In this document: in pieces, positions 9,976-19,516 of the stretch | How positions within the stretch are numbered: the stretch's first letter is position 1 | Layout: each line of letters begins with the position of its first letter | From: Candidatus Moraniibacteriota bacterium | GTDB lineage: Bacteria; Patescibacteriota; Minisyncoccia; Moranbacterales; DUUL01 | Direction of reading: 5' to 3' | Assembly: GCA_027008775.1 (NCBI GenBank) | Contig: JALVDV010000009.1 | Coordinates: forward strand, 1-48,080 | Length of the DNA stretch: 48,080 nt | Translations under genes and position numbers: made by a program | Notes under the pieces: model-generated | The model's database searches: none | What the model was told of the DNA's origin: nothing | The model's input: the letters and a program-made list of their open reading frames with translations, nothing else

Positions 9976-11718
9976 TTATTTTCTGATGACTTCCAATTGA
10001 ATCTTTTCCGGTTGTTTGGGTGAGTGACTTACCCAGCTGGGAGCCAGATTAATTGAAGCCTTTTTTATTCCGTTTTTTTCTCCCAGAACCGCTTTTAATT
10101 CCGACAAATTTTTGTTGATCAATTTGTTTTTCAACTCTTCTTCATTTATTTTAAACCAACCTCGGGCCTGCAGATCAGCATAGGCGGTCATAGTTTTCTT
10201 GTTGAAGTCGGCAATCCCCCTTTTAAGCTGAAATTTAATACTTTGTTCATCTACCGCAAAAAGCGGTCCAAGTTTTTTCTCAACTAAATATTTAGCCAGC
10301 TTTTCCAAGTCTCGCCGGAAAAAAGTAATTAGTTTTAATTTGTAAGTAACGGTGTAAGTAAAAGAGTCGGTGATGCTGTCTTGCAAATGGGAGGATTCAC
10401 TGGCAACCACTTCTTTTTCCACCGCTGATTCCAGAAAGGCTTTATCACTACCTATTCTTTTTTGAATCTCTTCTTTCAGTTCCTTGTCCAATTCTTCCAG
10501 AGTTATTTTTCTAGCCTTGTCCAAATCACTTTTGCTGACAGCGGCGACAACCTTGTGCTCCGAAGAAGTAACCCCGCCGGTCATCGGACCCTTGGCCTCC
10601 ACTTTGAATTTTTCATATTTGGGGCCACCCTTAAAACCTTCAATGGTAAAAGTCTCCGGTCCGATATTATATTCTTGCCCCGGTTTATCCGCTTCCACCG
10701 GTACCGCTATTTCTCCCGGCTCTTCTCCTTTTTTTCCGGGAACAATAACGCTTTTTGTTAATCTGAATAATTTTCCGCTTTGGGAAAGAACGCGAGTTGT
10801 TTTCACCAGCGGTTGCGGTTTGTCAGAGTAATAATTGCGAATAATCACAACTCCTCTGGCTTTGGCCCCGTTTTTATCCAGAACTTTTTGCCCGGTTGTT
10901 TTAAATTCCTTCTTTTTGCTAACAGTCATTTCCAAATATTCACCGGGAATAACTTTCTGATCCGGATCTACTTTCTCCGCTTGGCTGTCAACCAGAACTT
11001 TTACTTCCTCCCGGACCGATTGGGAACGCGGTTCTATTTTGACTAATAATTTGGGATAGTTGGCTAAATAATAACCGCCCCCTCCCAGCGAAAAAAGGAG
11101 AACGAGCGCCAGTAACCAAAAAAATATTTTTCCCTTTTTTGATTTCTTTTTCCGATGCTTTTTACGCGAAGAAGATGTTTTTTGGTGAAAATAATTATAT
11201 TCTTTATCATTGATTGTTGCTTCCGAGGGGCTAGAAGGAGTCTGATTGAAAGAAGAGGTGCTGGAAGAAGATGATGTCGGAGGATTATTAAAAGAAGCGG
11301 GGGGTTGAGAGCTTGCGCCAGCTTGAGAATAGAAGGTCTTGCTGCCAACTGATAAATTTTCCCGACCAACCTCTTGGACTGCTTTTTCCGAGGCTTCTCG
11401 GACTTCTTGCTGATAATATTGTTCGTCTCCCAAGGAGCCATCGGTTTCGTGACCATAATGGAGGCGTTGATAATCTTCCGTTTTTAAACCGGCTCTCTCT
11501 ACAATAGTTTTGGCTTTTTGATCATTGGGCGTAACCACCACCAGGGATTTACCCAATTTCTCAACTTCTCTTTTGAGGATTTTTAAATTTAGGACACTAT
11601 TCAAAAAAGTGGCTCCTTGGGGAACTACCAAAAAAATTTCCCGCGCCCTCTGTTGGCGAATTTTGTCCAAAATACTGGTTATTTCGTCGTCAACGTTGAT
11701 GTATAATACTTCTTGCAT
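9976..11718 (-). CDS. Membrane-anchored baseplate-J-like protein
   Basis: The 580-residue protein has three parts. Residues 1-75 are a small alpha/beta domain (REIFLVVPQGATFLNS, LVVVTPNDQKAKTIV). Residues about 120-195 are a Ser/Pro/Lys-rich linker. A single transmembrane helix at about 197-219 (FFWLLALVLLFSLGGGGYYL) follows. The outer half contains the pattern VKTTRVLSQSGKLFRL...VPGKKG...GEIAVPVEADKPGQEYNIGP, which resembles the baseplate J/gp47 core. Many CPR genomes encode such a protein next to an FtsA/PilM-like gene, as here (9-bp gap). It may form part of a cell-envelope assembly; no phage genes are nearby. Confidence 0.72.
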   Translation of the reverse strand: MQEVLYINVDDEITSILDKIRQQRAREIFLVVPQGATFLNSVLNLKILKREVEKLGKSLVVVTPNDQKAKTIVERAGLKTEDYQRLHYGHETDGSLGDEQYYQQEVREASEKAVQEVGRENLSVGSKTFYSQAGASSQPPASFNNPPTSSSSSTSSFNQTPSSPSEATINDKEYNYFHQKTSSSRKKHRKKKSKKGKIFFWLLALVLLFSLGGGGYYLANYPKLLVKIEPRSQSVREEVKVLVDSQAEKVDPDQKVIPGEYLEMTVSKKKEFKTTGQKVLDKNGAKARGVVIIRNYYSDKPQPLVKTTRVLSQSGKLFRLTKSVIVPGKKGEEPGEIAVPVEADKPGQEYNIGPETFTIEGFKGGPKYEKFKVEAKGPMTGGVTSSEHKVVAAVSKSDLDKARKITLEELDKELKEEIQKRIGSDKAFLESAVEKEVVASESSHLQDSITDSFTYTVTYKLKLITFFRRDLEKLAKYLVEKKLGPLFAVDEQSIKFQLKRGIADFNKKTMTAYADLQARGWFKINEEELKNKLINKNLSELKAVLGEKNGIKKASINLAPSWVSHSPKQPEKIQLEVIRK

Positions 11719-11727
11719 AACTATTTT

Positions 11728-13035
11728 TTAATCTTGAATTACCTTAACTGCTTGGCGCAAAACTTCTTTAATTACTTTGTCTTCGTACTCCATATTAACC
11801 GACAGACTAGCCAGACCCAAAGCGGCGATGGACTGCGGAGTGGTTAGTTGGTGTGTCTGGTCAACAACATTGATAATGTCTTTGGGCTGGAGGTAGCCTA
11901 TTTGCAAATCATTGCTAATGGGCAAATCGCTTTTCCAATTTCGCCGATTCAGGCTATTGACCAGGTTTGGCAAAGCGCTGCCACCGCCACAAAAAAGTAT
12001 CCGGGCCGGCAAAATTTCTCTGTTGCGAAAACTTTCCAAGGCGATCTCCAGACCGGTTAGCCAAACCTTGGCATCCTCTCTAAATATCTTATCTATTTTA
12101 AGCGCCCAATTTTCTTTTATTTCGCCCAGAGAATACTTTATTTTTATTTGTTCAGCTTCAGCAAAAGAAATAGCAAAGGTTTGCGCCAGTCTCTTGGTGA
12201 ACGCTCTGCCACCGAGAGCAAAGATAGCCGTTCCCTCCAGACCACCATTCCTAACCACGGCCACATCGGTTGTTCCTCCGCCAATATCAATGATGATAGC
12301 GCTGAAATCCTCCTGGCCATAAACACTGATAGACTGGGCGATGGCGTAAGGTTCAGCGGCAATGGAAACTATTTTCAGACCGAGACCATCGGCTATCTGT
12401 TGCAGGGCGCCCAAATGAATCATGGGCGCGTAGGCATTGAAAATACTGATGGAAACATCTCTTCCCTGAAAACCGATGGGATTTGTTATGCGATAACCAT
12501 CTATTTTCACACTGACAATGGCGGCGTTGATTAGCCTGACATCAATGGCTTCTTGTCCCGTTTCCCAGGCTAATTGTTTTTTGATACGCTCAAAGGCCTT
12601 CCACTGCACTTTTTGTAAAATATTTTTTAACTCCGGCAAATCAATGCGAATTTCCGGATTGGCTCGTTCGTAGTGCACAGTGGTGGTTGTTCCCTTAACC
12701 AATTCTCCGGCGATACCTAAGACAACTTTGTCTGACGTCAAGCCGGCCATTTCTTCCGCTTCAGTGACAGCTTCTTGACAAGTTTCAATAACACTCTTGA
12801 TATCACTAACCGCTCCGGCCGTCATACTGCCCAGTTTTTGTCTAGCCTGTCCTTGCCCTAGAACAATTGCTTTCTTACTCTCCTCGTCTATTTTATATAA
12901 GATCACCTTGACCAGCTCGGTGCCGATGTCCAAGGCGAAAAAAAGTTTGTCTTTTCGCCGTTTGGAAGTGGTGATTTTACTTAGAAGACTCATTTTTTCA
13001 AGAATTTTAGATTTTGCGATTGTAACATCCGCCAA
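11728..13035 (-). CDS. FtsA/PilM-like actin-fold ATPase
   Basis: This 435-residue protein shows the actin-fold phosphate motifs: LFFALDIGTELVKVILYK at residues 31-48, IIIDIGGGTTDVAVV near 245, and ILFCGGGSALPNLV near 345, with an SHS2-like inserted region (residues about 115-210). This fits FtsA or the type IV pilus protein PilM; no other pilus or division genes are adjacent. It is the first gene of a four-gene operon, behind a good sigma70-type promoter at 13108-13135. Its role may be to position the envelope machinery encoded downstream. Confidence 0.78.
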   Translation of the reverse strand: MADVTIAKSKILEKMSLLSKITTSKRRKDKLFFALDIGTELVKVILYKIDEESKKAIVLGQGQARQKLGSMTAGAVSDIKSVIETCQEAVTEAEEMAGLTSDKVVLGIAGELVKGTTTTVHYERANPEIRIDLPELKNILQKVQWKAFERIKKQLAWETGQEAIDVRLINAAIVSVKIDGYRITNPIGFQGRDVSISIFNAYAPMIHLGALQQIADGLGLKIVSIAAEPYAIAQSISVYGQEDFSAIIIDIGGGTTDVAVVRNGGLEGTAIFALGGRAFTKRLAQTFAISFAEAEQIKIKYSLGEIKENWALKIDKIFREDAKVWLTGLEIALESFRNREILPARILFCGGGSALPNLVNSLNRRNWKSDLPISNDLQIGYLQPKDIINVVDQTHQLTTPQSIAALGLASLSVNMEYEDKVIKEVLRQAVKVIQD

Positions 13036-13107
13036 AATAGATTTTAAAATTTCCTGCCTGGTGGGTGGTTTATGAATTTTATTTCAGAGGTTTTTGTCAG
13101 TAGTTTA

Positions 13108-13135
13108 ATTATACCACAGAAGAACTTCTCTTCAA
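13108..13135 (-). promoter_or_regulatory. Sigma70-type promoter of the FtsA-like operon
   Basis: Read on the minus strand, -35 TTGAAG (13135-13130) and -10 TATAAT (13113-13108) are separated by 16 bp. The predicted start is about 65 nt upstream of the FtsA/PilM-like start codon at 13035. Confidence 0.6.
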
Positions 13136-13194
13136 ATTCCATTTGCCGGTAAAATAAAAGCCTCTTAAAAAGAAAACAACTTTTGAGCAGAAAT

Positions 13195-13842
13195 TTAAGT
13201 TTTCGTTTTCAGAATGATTTTTTTGGCCTCCAAAAGATTGCTAATGGTAAAATCGCAATATTGATTGGGTTTGTCGCTGTAACGCCCTTCCGGACGCCTC
13301 ACCAAAAAAGTCGTGAGGTCGGGGTTTTTCAGTTTGGCATCTTCTATTTGTTCAACTCTGTCGTCCAAAAAGTAAGCTGAAACATTCTTACTGGTTTCTT
13401 TCCTGATTTGTTGAATAATCTTTCCTTTGGGCTGGTTGATGACAATAATTTTTTTAAAATAAGAGCTTAAACCGCAATTATTGATTTTCTTTAATTGCAA
13501 CTCGCTTTCTCCGTAGGAAATGATATACAAATCTTCTGAAGCAAAAGTTTTTAGAAACTTGACGACGTCTGGAAAAATAAAAGAAGAGGTATCAGCCACC
13601 AGTGTTTTTACCGCTCTTCTTAACCGAGAAAGGCTCTTCTTTTTTTCCTTTTCTAGGTAATCAATCTGTTGCCAAATATTGTAAACTGTCAGCCGGCCAT
13701 TTTTTTGCCGACGGGGATAATCAAGGTAAGTTCTATCAAACTCTTCCTTGGAAATTCCATTTTTTTCAAATTCTTTTTTGAGGACTTGAACAAAACGACT
13801 GGTATTGAACAGAACATCATCAAAATCAAGGAAAATTTGCAT
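13195..13842 (-). CDS. HAD-family hydrolase
   Basis: The 215-residue protein starts with the HAD motif I FLDFDDVLF (nucleophile Asp6 and acid Asp8). It has motif II in LYIISYGES, a Lys at NQPKGKI for motif III, and motif IV in AYFLDDRVEQIEDA. The family hydrolyses phosphate esters; the substrate cannot be inferred. Its start lies 5 bp after the YvcK stop, so the two genes are probably co-transcribed. Confidence 0.8.
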   Translation of the reverse strand: MQIFLDFDDVLFNTSRFVQVLKKEFEKNGISKEEFDRTYLDYPRRQKNGRLTVYNIWQQIDYLEKEKKKSLSRLRRAVKTLVADTSSFIFPDVVKFLKTFASEDLYIISYGESELQLKKINNCGLSSYFKKIIVINQPKGKIIQQIRKETSKNVSAYFLDDRVEQIEDAKLKNPDLTTFLVRRPEGRYSDKPNQYCDFTISNLLEAKKIILKTKT

Positions 13843-13847
13843 TGTGT

Positions 13848-14882
13848 TTAGATTATTTCCTTAATGATTTTCTTTCGGTTTAATTCTGACAACTCCACTA
13901 AAACTTTAGCTAATTTATCACCATCATGTCTGATGAAGGAACGGGTCTTGGCTATGGCATCGTTTTTGTTCTGTCTGGCCGGACTTCGCTTTAGAATGTT
14001 GGCTTTGATCACTTTATAACTCCTTTCCGGGTTTTTGTCCGGATGAAATTGGACCATTGAATTTTTCCCTTCCAGTTTTTCGTATTTTTTAACCAAGGCG
14101 GGAGCAGGTCGGCTGACATTGTAGATAACGTAATCAAGTCTATCTTGCAAATATTTGTTGACAAATTCGGCATAATCGTCCAGATCAAAGTTGTCCGTTT
14201 GCCCCTTTTTGTTGGAGAGATTGCAGACATAGATTATTTTGGCTCGGCTATCTTTGATGGCTTGGGCCAGACCGTCAACCAAGAGGTTGGGCAAGATAGA
14301 ACCGTAAAGATCTCCCGGGCCAATCACAATAAAGTGTGCCTTTTTAACCGCTTGCTTTACTCTTTCATTTAGGCGCGCTTTTGGCCGCAAAAAAACTTTT
14401 TTAATTCCTATTTTTTTGACCGCTTTGTTTTGATCTAACTGCTTCTCGCCAACCAGAAGTCGGCCGTTGCGAAGGCGAACATGCAAGGACATTTTATCCT
14501 TGGAAACGGGTATAACTTTGTTTTTAACGTTGAGGATGCGTGTAGCCTCTTCCAAGCCCTTCTCAAAATCTCCGGTGATTTTTTCCAAAGCGGAGAGAAA
14601 GATATTGCCAAAATTGTGTCCTTTTAAATCACCTTTTTCAAAACGATAGACCATCAAATCACGAAGAAGTTTAGGGGTGTTGCTGAGAGCTACCAAACAC
14701 TGTCGGACGTCACCGGGAGGCAGAACGCCCAGTTCGTCCCTGAGGCGACCGGTGGAACCACCGTCGTCGGCCATGGAAACCACTGCTGAAATATTTGTAA
14801 AATATTTTTTTAAACCGGTTAATAAAGTAAAATGTCCGGTCCCTCCACCAATGGTAACGATTCTGGTCTGTCTGCTTTCCAT
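13848..14882 (-). CDS. yvcK: YvcK/CofD-like regulatory protein
   Basis: The 344-residue protein matches the YvcK (gluconeogenesis factor) family. Evidence is the N-terminal IVTIGGGTGHFTLLTGLK, then SMADDGGSTGRLRDELG and LPPGDVRQCLVALS, and the FIVIGPGDLYGSILPNLLV motif near residue 185. The family binds UDP-sugars and affects carbon partitioning and peptidoglycan precursor supply, which suits a glycan neighbourhood. It leads a two-gene unit with the HAD hydrolase. A 9-bp inverted repeat (14890-14898 and 14925-14933) lies immediately upstream. Confidence 0.88.
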   Translation of the reverse strand: MESRQTRIVTIGGGTGHFTLLTGLKKYFTNISAVVSMADDGGSTGRLRDELGVLPPGDVRQCLVALSNTPKLLRDLMVYRFEKGDLKGHNFGNIFLSALEKITGDFEKGLEEATRILNVKNKVIPVSKDKMSLHVRLRNGRLLVGEKQLDQNKAVKKIGIKKVFLRPKARLNERVKQAVKKAHFIVIGPGDLYGSILPNLLVDGLAQAIKDSRAKIIYVCNLSNKKGQTDNFDLDDYAEFVNKYLQDRLDYVIYNVSRPAPALVKKYEKLEGKNSMVQFHPDKNPERSYKVIKANILKRSPARQNKNDAIAKTRSFIRHDGDKLAKVLVELSELNRKKIIKEII

Positions 14883-14889
14883 ATTTTCT

Positions 14890-14933
14890 CAGTTAGTTTA
14901 TTTTAATCATTACTGTATTAGTTTAACTAACTG
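14890..14933. promoter_or_regulatory. Inverted repeat upstream of yvcK
   Basis: Arms CAGTTAGTT (14890-14898) and AACTAACTG (14925-14933) are perfect inverted repeats separated by 26 bp. They surround the expected promoter region of yvcK (start 14882). This could be an operator or a leader stem; nothing here shows which. Confidence 0.35.
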
Positions 14934-15076
14934 ATTTGTTTAAAGCAAGCTTTCAAGAGTTGTCTGAGAATAATGAAAGCGCTTTTGATTGAAGAAGTTG
15001 CCACAGAGTTGTTTTTCCGATTTCCCTCGGGCGGTTATTTGTTTTTATTTTCTCCAAACCTCTTTTTGTCTTTTTG

Positions 15077-18000
15077 TCATTCAATAATTTTGAAATCCTT
15101 TTTTAAAATTCCGTCCTTGATGTTTATTTCCCTTTCAAAGGAAAAAGTGTGACCACTGATTGGTTGTCCCTTGATTTTTAAAGTGTAGTGACCGTCTTTA
15201 GCTAAAAGATAATAGCGTCCTTCCAAATCGGTTACGGTAAAGTATTTTCTTTGATTATCTTGATACAATTCAACCACCGCCAGAGGGATCGGTTTACCGG
15301 CTTGATTGCGGAGAGTGCCAAATTTTTTGCGAAAACCGCGAGCCAAAAGATAAATAATGGTAAAACCGTATACGGCTAAAACCAAATAATTAAACCAGTG
15401 CGGGTATTTTATTGTTACTTGCAAGGAATAAATGGCACCCAGGATAAATATTCCGTAGAAAATGAAGTTTAAAACTTTGTGAAGTAGTCGCGTCTGATCA
15501 AAGCTCCGCAAATATTCGTGCCAGTTTATTTTTTCTTGCTTGAGAGCCAGGTTGAGATTCTCCACCGAAGCCGGATCTATTTCCTGGGGATGAGTGTAAA
15601 GTTTGCCGTAGAGAGGGTCTTCAGAATGACTGGTGTCCAGAGAATAATTCTTCAATTTTACCAATAGGCCGTATTTACCTTTTTGAGAAATTAAGAAACC
15701 GTAGCGACCTTGCTCGTCGGAGAAAGTGGTGGCAACGACTTTGCCACTATTCATTTCTTGAAGTTTTATTGGAACTTTTTTAAGAGGCTGCTTGGTTTCT
15801 TCGTCAAAAACAACACCCCAATCTTTGGTTTTGCGTCTTTTGGTAAAAGGAAAGGCGAAAAGAGCCAAGAGGGAAAAATGGGAAACTGGTGAAGCCAAGG
15901 GAATACCGGCCAAACCCAGGGCCACCAGGCCAACCAGTGTGGAGATTTTAGCCACCGGATTTGGAGATGGTGGCTGACTCTTTGGCTCACTGGTGCCGGG
16001 GAAAGAAATTTTTTCTGTCTCCCTTTTTCTTTCTTCTTCTTGTTTTACCTCTTCCTTTTCTCGTTTGGCCTGACACTCAACTTTTTCTCCATCTTTTTCA
16101 CATTCCCAGCGGACTGTTTGTCCGGGGGCGGGAAAGTCCGGTTCGCTAATCACTTCTCCATTTTCACAAAGCGCTCCTTGAAAAGTAGTGTCCGCAGAAG
16201 AATAATCTCCCGCCCCGGCTCCGCAAAGGGGTGGCAAGCTTAGATTATAGTCATTTTTCTTTTCGGGAACTTCAATGTTTTTTTTGTGAGGACAATATTC
16301 GTAAGTATCACTATTCGTTTTATGTTTGACTTTTAATTCGTATTTAGCGCCTGATTCCAAACCATCTATAAAGAGGCTAACTCTTCCGGCGGCCGACGGT
16401 CTTTTTTTGATTTCCACTTTTCGTTCGCTCCCATTCAACAAATTTTTGACAGTCACTCTGAATTTCTGTTTTTCATGAGAAAAACTCGGATCAACTTCTA
16501 CTCGGAGTTTAACCGAGTTGGTGTTTAATTCTTTTACGCCAATGGTTTTACATTCTGTTTCTTCCGATTCTTCTTCGTCGGGCGGAGTGGACGAAGAGCC
16601 ACCTGTATTACTGGGAGAGTGACTGGAATAATTGATTTGTACTCCATTCAAAACTGGCATTGATCCTTTGTATAACATCGCTCGCCATCTTAGATCGTTG
16701 CCGAGGTTAGAGAAAGTGACTTCTTCTCCACTGTCTACTTTTATCCAATTGTTGCCTCCATCATTACTGAGGTAATAATCTATATATGACTGCCCGTTTA
16801 AAATAGCATCAGCCGTTAAAGTTGCTTTTTCAATATCATTGATATCGCCGTTTATTTTTTTGGACTGAACAGTCAGAGGTGACTGAACAGAAATTGGCAA
16901 AACGCTGAAAAATATATCTCCGGTGGAATTTTCTTGCCAAACAACAAAAGGCTCATCTTCACTATCAATAACTAGATCAATCTCGCCGGTTCTGACATGA
17001 CCGGACAGGTTGTCGTCAGCGCTGGAACCATCGGCGCCACTCCAGGCAGAACCATTCCAGTAAGTGAAATGTGTACTGAACCATTGACTGGCGCTCCAAA
17101 CTATCAAAGGTTGGTTCTGGGAATTTATTTTTAATTTCAGATCTGATAACGAAGCTCCTGCTTCAACATCAATAGTGTCATAAGAATTGCTCCCACCTAA
17201 ACCATGCCAATCGTCGGTGCGTTTGGAAACCAGAATATCCCCAGCGTTATCATCCAGCCAAGCCAGAATGGGATTGTCGCTACCATCCAGCTCCATCCTG
17301 ATAACTCGCAACGGTGAGGCTTGGTCATATCCGATCTGTACCCAATCACTTCCGTTCCAGCTTTTCACCCCTATACCCGGATTGGGACCTCCTAGATTGT
17401 TTTGATAAGCCACCAGAGGATGGTTCTGGGAATTTATTCGTAAGACGGGCAAAATATCATAGGCATAGCCGAAAATTGTATCCCGGTTGTTAGCGGAATT
17501 ATTCTCTAACCCGCGCCAAGCAGACCCATTCCAATAATTAAAGAACACTCCATTGTTTGTGCCCGCGTTATCCCCCCAAACTACCATCGGTGTATCATTG
17601 TCATCCCTGCTTAAAATAACATCGTTAGCCACAGTTGAACTATCCCCATATATCACATCATAGGCACCTCCGCCTTTTCCTCGCCAAGAGCTTCCATTCC
17701 ATTCTGTGTAAATAGGAAATTGGTGGCCAGCGCCATCATTCATAATGCCAACAACCATCGGGTTTCCTTGGCTGTTTTTGGTTATTTGAAAAGTGTTTAT
17801 GCCATCGTCATAGTAAATGACCTCCATATTCCCAAAAGGTCGTTCCGCCCCCGTAACACTCCCATCCATTGTTGTCCAAGCGGAGCCGTTCCATTTTCTG
17901 ATGTATAGATTATTGCTATTAGAATCACTATTATACCCGTGCCACAACACTATGGGATAGCCGTTGTTGTCTGTAATGATCTGAGGAACACGAGAGCGTA

Positions 18001-19321
18001 AACAGCTAGTTCCCCCGCCAGTACAATTAGCTGCCACACTGGAAATGTCTTCACTGCCATTAACGCCCGACATCGTCGTCCAAGCGGAGCCGTTCCAGCG
18101 AGTAAAGTAAATCTTGTTGTCGTCTTGCCAAACAGCCATCGGTCGCCCCTGCTGGTCTAAAGCCAGTTTTGGATAACGAGCATAGTCAGAAGCGTGGTAA
18201 ATATTTTCCTTGCCAAGAGTGGTTTTGTCGGCATGACTCCAAGAGCCTATCTGCGAAACCAAGGTATAGGCGCCTTGGCTTTCATTATAATGAGCGTCTG
18301 TCTGGTCGTCATCTATAAAATCCTGGTTGTTAAAATCGTCTGCAAAGGTAAAATTATTACCTTCCGGTCTGGTGGTAAAGTGCCAGGTAGTTTTGTCAGA
18401 GATGCCCGGAAAAAGATTTACGGCGGTGTCATCTACGTTAACGTAATATTTGGTGTTGTAAGATAATTCACTGGACAGAGCAACGGAAATGGTATTTGTA
18501 CCCCAGCCGGTAACTTGCGGAGAATCAACCGAAACGCTTTCTACAACGGAATCATCATCGTATTTTTTTAAGATTATATTTCCGTTACCTCGTTCCGCTA
18601 TTTGATCAAAAGTGATAGACAATGTTGGACGAAGAGAGACTGTATTTATTCCACTGATTGGTTGTAAAGAGTTAATATGTAAATAGAAATCCCCCCAGGC
18701 ACTACTCTGAGCATTATTGAAATTAGTTTGTCCGCTTAATTGAGAAAATAAGCTGGTACCTCCTTTGAAATTATAAAAACCAACCGTAATTGGGATCCCT
18801 CGATCGGTATTTTCTCCAAAGTTAAACTTAAAGCGTCCATCTCTGTATACTATTGTTTCCACATTGAAAACATCGCTCGGAGAATTCAGACTTCCGGCTT
18901 GAACGCGTATAATAACATCATCTTGATTTTCAGTTATATAAATGTCATCCTCCGGATGTTGGTCTAAACTGAGAAACAAGTTTGAACCATTATATGAATA
19001 AATAACATAATCTATAGGATCTTCCGCCTGTGTCAAAGGGGTAATAGCGACACCATTCTTGCCAACATGAATGTTCATTTTCGTAACTGTTTCTCCAAAC
19101 ATGGCAACCGGAAAGGGAAGGTCATAACTGTAGGAAACATTACTACCGGACAAATTTTTCCTCTCACCTCCCCCTTGAAATTCATGAGACAAAAGCATTT
19201 CAGTGGTGGCAGTATCTATAGCTAAAACATTTTTTGATAGAAACCACCCTCCTAACAACAGAACTGCAAAAACAAGAATTACACGCAGTAAATCTGTTTT
19301 ATTTTTTGTTTTATTTTTCAT
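15077..19321 (-). CDS. Giant surface protein: beta-propeller, Ig-like and regulatory domains
   Basis: The 1414-residue protein has these parts in order. A signal peptide spans residues 1-34. A beta-rich N-domain follows, then an SbsA/Big_5-like Ig domain (SLRPTLSITFDQ...WHFTTRPEG). Seven repeats of about 50-75 residues combine a P(M/I/L)(V/A)W strand with WNGSAW, plus a final half-repeat lacking WNG, as in a velcro-closed beta-propeller. Next come a Ser/Glu linker, an FnIII-like segment and a Cys domain (LCGAGAGDYSS...CQAKR). Near residue 1140 a membrane stretch leads into a basic TKRRKTK, a CarboxypepD_reg/Cna-B-like domain, two more helices (residues about 1270-1325) and a second such domain. 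The final domains may face the cytosol. An extended -10 promoter lies about 20 nt upstream. Confidence 0.75.
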   Translation of the reverse strand: MKNKTKNKTDLLRVILVFAVLLLGGWFLSKNVLAIDTATTEMLLSHEFQGGGERKNLSGSNVSYSYDLPFPVAMFGETVTKMNIHVGKNGVAITPLTQAEDPIDYVIYSYNGSNLFLSLDQHPEDDIYITENQDDVIIRVQAGSLNSPSDVFNVETIVYRDGRFKFNFGENTDRGIPITVGFYNFKGGTSLFSQLSGQTNFNNAQSSAWGDFYLHINSLQPISGINTVSLRPTLSITFDQIAERGNGNIILKKYDDDSVVESVSVDSPQVTGWGTNTISVALSSELSYNTKYYVNVDDTAVNLFPGISDKTTWHFTTRPEGNNFTFADDFNNQDFIDDDQTDAHYNESQGAYTLVSQIGSWSHADKTTLGKENIYHASDYARYPKLALDQQGRPMAVWQDDNKIYFTRWNGSAWTTMSGVNGSEDISSVAANCTGGGTSCLRSRVPQIITDNNGYPIVLWHGYNSDSNSNNLYIRKWNGSAWTTMDGSVTGAERPFGNMEVIYYDDGINTFQITKNSQGNPMVVGIMNDGAGHQFPIYTEWNGSSWRGKGGGAYDVIYGDSSTVANDVILSRDDNDTPMVVWGDNAGTNNGVFFNYWNGSAWRGLENNSANNRDTIFGYAYDILPVLRINSQNHPLVAYQNNLGGPNPGIGVKSWNGSDWVQIGYDQASPLRVIRMELDGSDNPILAWLDDNAGDILVSKRTDDWHGLGGSNSYDTIDVEAGASLSDLKLKINSQNQPLIVWSASQWFSTHFTYWNGSAWSGADGSSADDNLSGHVRTGEIDLVIDSEDEPFVVWQENSTGDIFFSVLPISVQSPLTVQSKKINGDINDIEKATLTADAILNGQSYIDYYLSNDGGNNWIKVDSGEEVTFSNLGNDLRWRAMLYKGSMPVLNGVQINYSSHSPSNTGGSSSTPPDEEESEETECKTIGVKELNTNSVKLRVEVDPSFSHEKQKFRVTVKNLLNGSERKVEIKKRPSAAGRVSLFIDGLESGAKYELKVKHKTNSDTYEYCPHKKNIEVPEKKNDYNLSLPPLCGAGAGDYSSADTTFQGALCENGEVISEPDFPAPGQTVRWECEKDGEKVECQAKREKEEVKQEEERKRETEKISFPGTSEPKSQPPSPNPVAKISTLVGLVALGLAGIPLASPVSHFSLLALFAFPFTKRRKTKDWGVVFDEETKQPLKKVPIKLQEMNSGKVVATTFSDEQGRYGFLISQKGKYGLLVKLKNYSLDTSHSEDPLYGKLYTHPQEIDPASVENLNLALKQEKINWHEYLRSFDQTRLLHKVLNFIFYGIFILGAIYSLQVTIKYPHWFNYLVLAVYGFTIIYLLARGFRKKFGTLRNQAGKPIPLAVVELYQDNQRKYFTVTDLEGRYYLLAKDGHYTLKIKGQPISGHTFSFEREINIKDGILKKDFKIIE

Positions 19322-19347
19322 TTTTGTAGCCTTTTAGGGTTTTCGTG

Positions 19348-19377
19348 ATTATAGCATACTCTCGTATAGTTTGGCAA
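19348..19377 (-). promoter_or_regulatory. Extended -10 promoter of the giant surface protein gene
   Basis: On the minus strand TTGCCA (19377-19372) and TATAAT (19353-19348) are 18 bp apart, with a TGC just before the -10 (extended -10). The predicted transcript leader is only about 20 nt before the ATG at 19321. Confidence 0.55.
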
Positions 19378-19473
19378 AAAAATATTTCTTTAAAATGAAA
19401 AAATGCAATTGTTTTTGAAAAATAAAGCAACACACTGTTTGTCTTTTGAAATTCAAAATTAATCTCATCTATT

Positions 19474-19499
19474 AAAAAGCCAACCGGAGTCGGTTTTTT
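19474..19499. terminator. Bidirectional terminator downstream of mscL
   Basis: AACCG-GAGT-CGGTT forms a short hairpin flanked by A-rich and T-rich runs, so it can end transcription in either direction. It sits just after the mscL stop (19517). Confidence 0.5.
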
Positions 19500-19516
19500 A
19501 ATAAGTGAAAATATCG

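Noticed and set aside
9976-11718. Prophage baseplate gene
   Set aside because: The J-like domain sits behind a transmembrane helix in a glycan operon, and no other phage gene occurs in the window.
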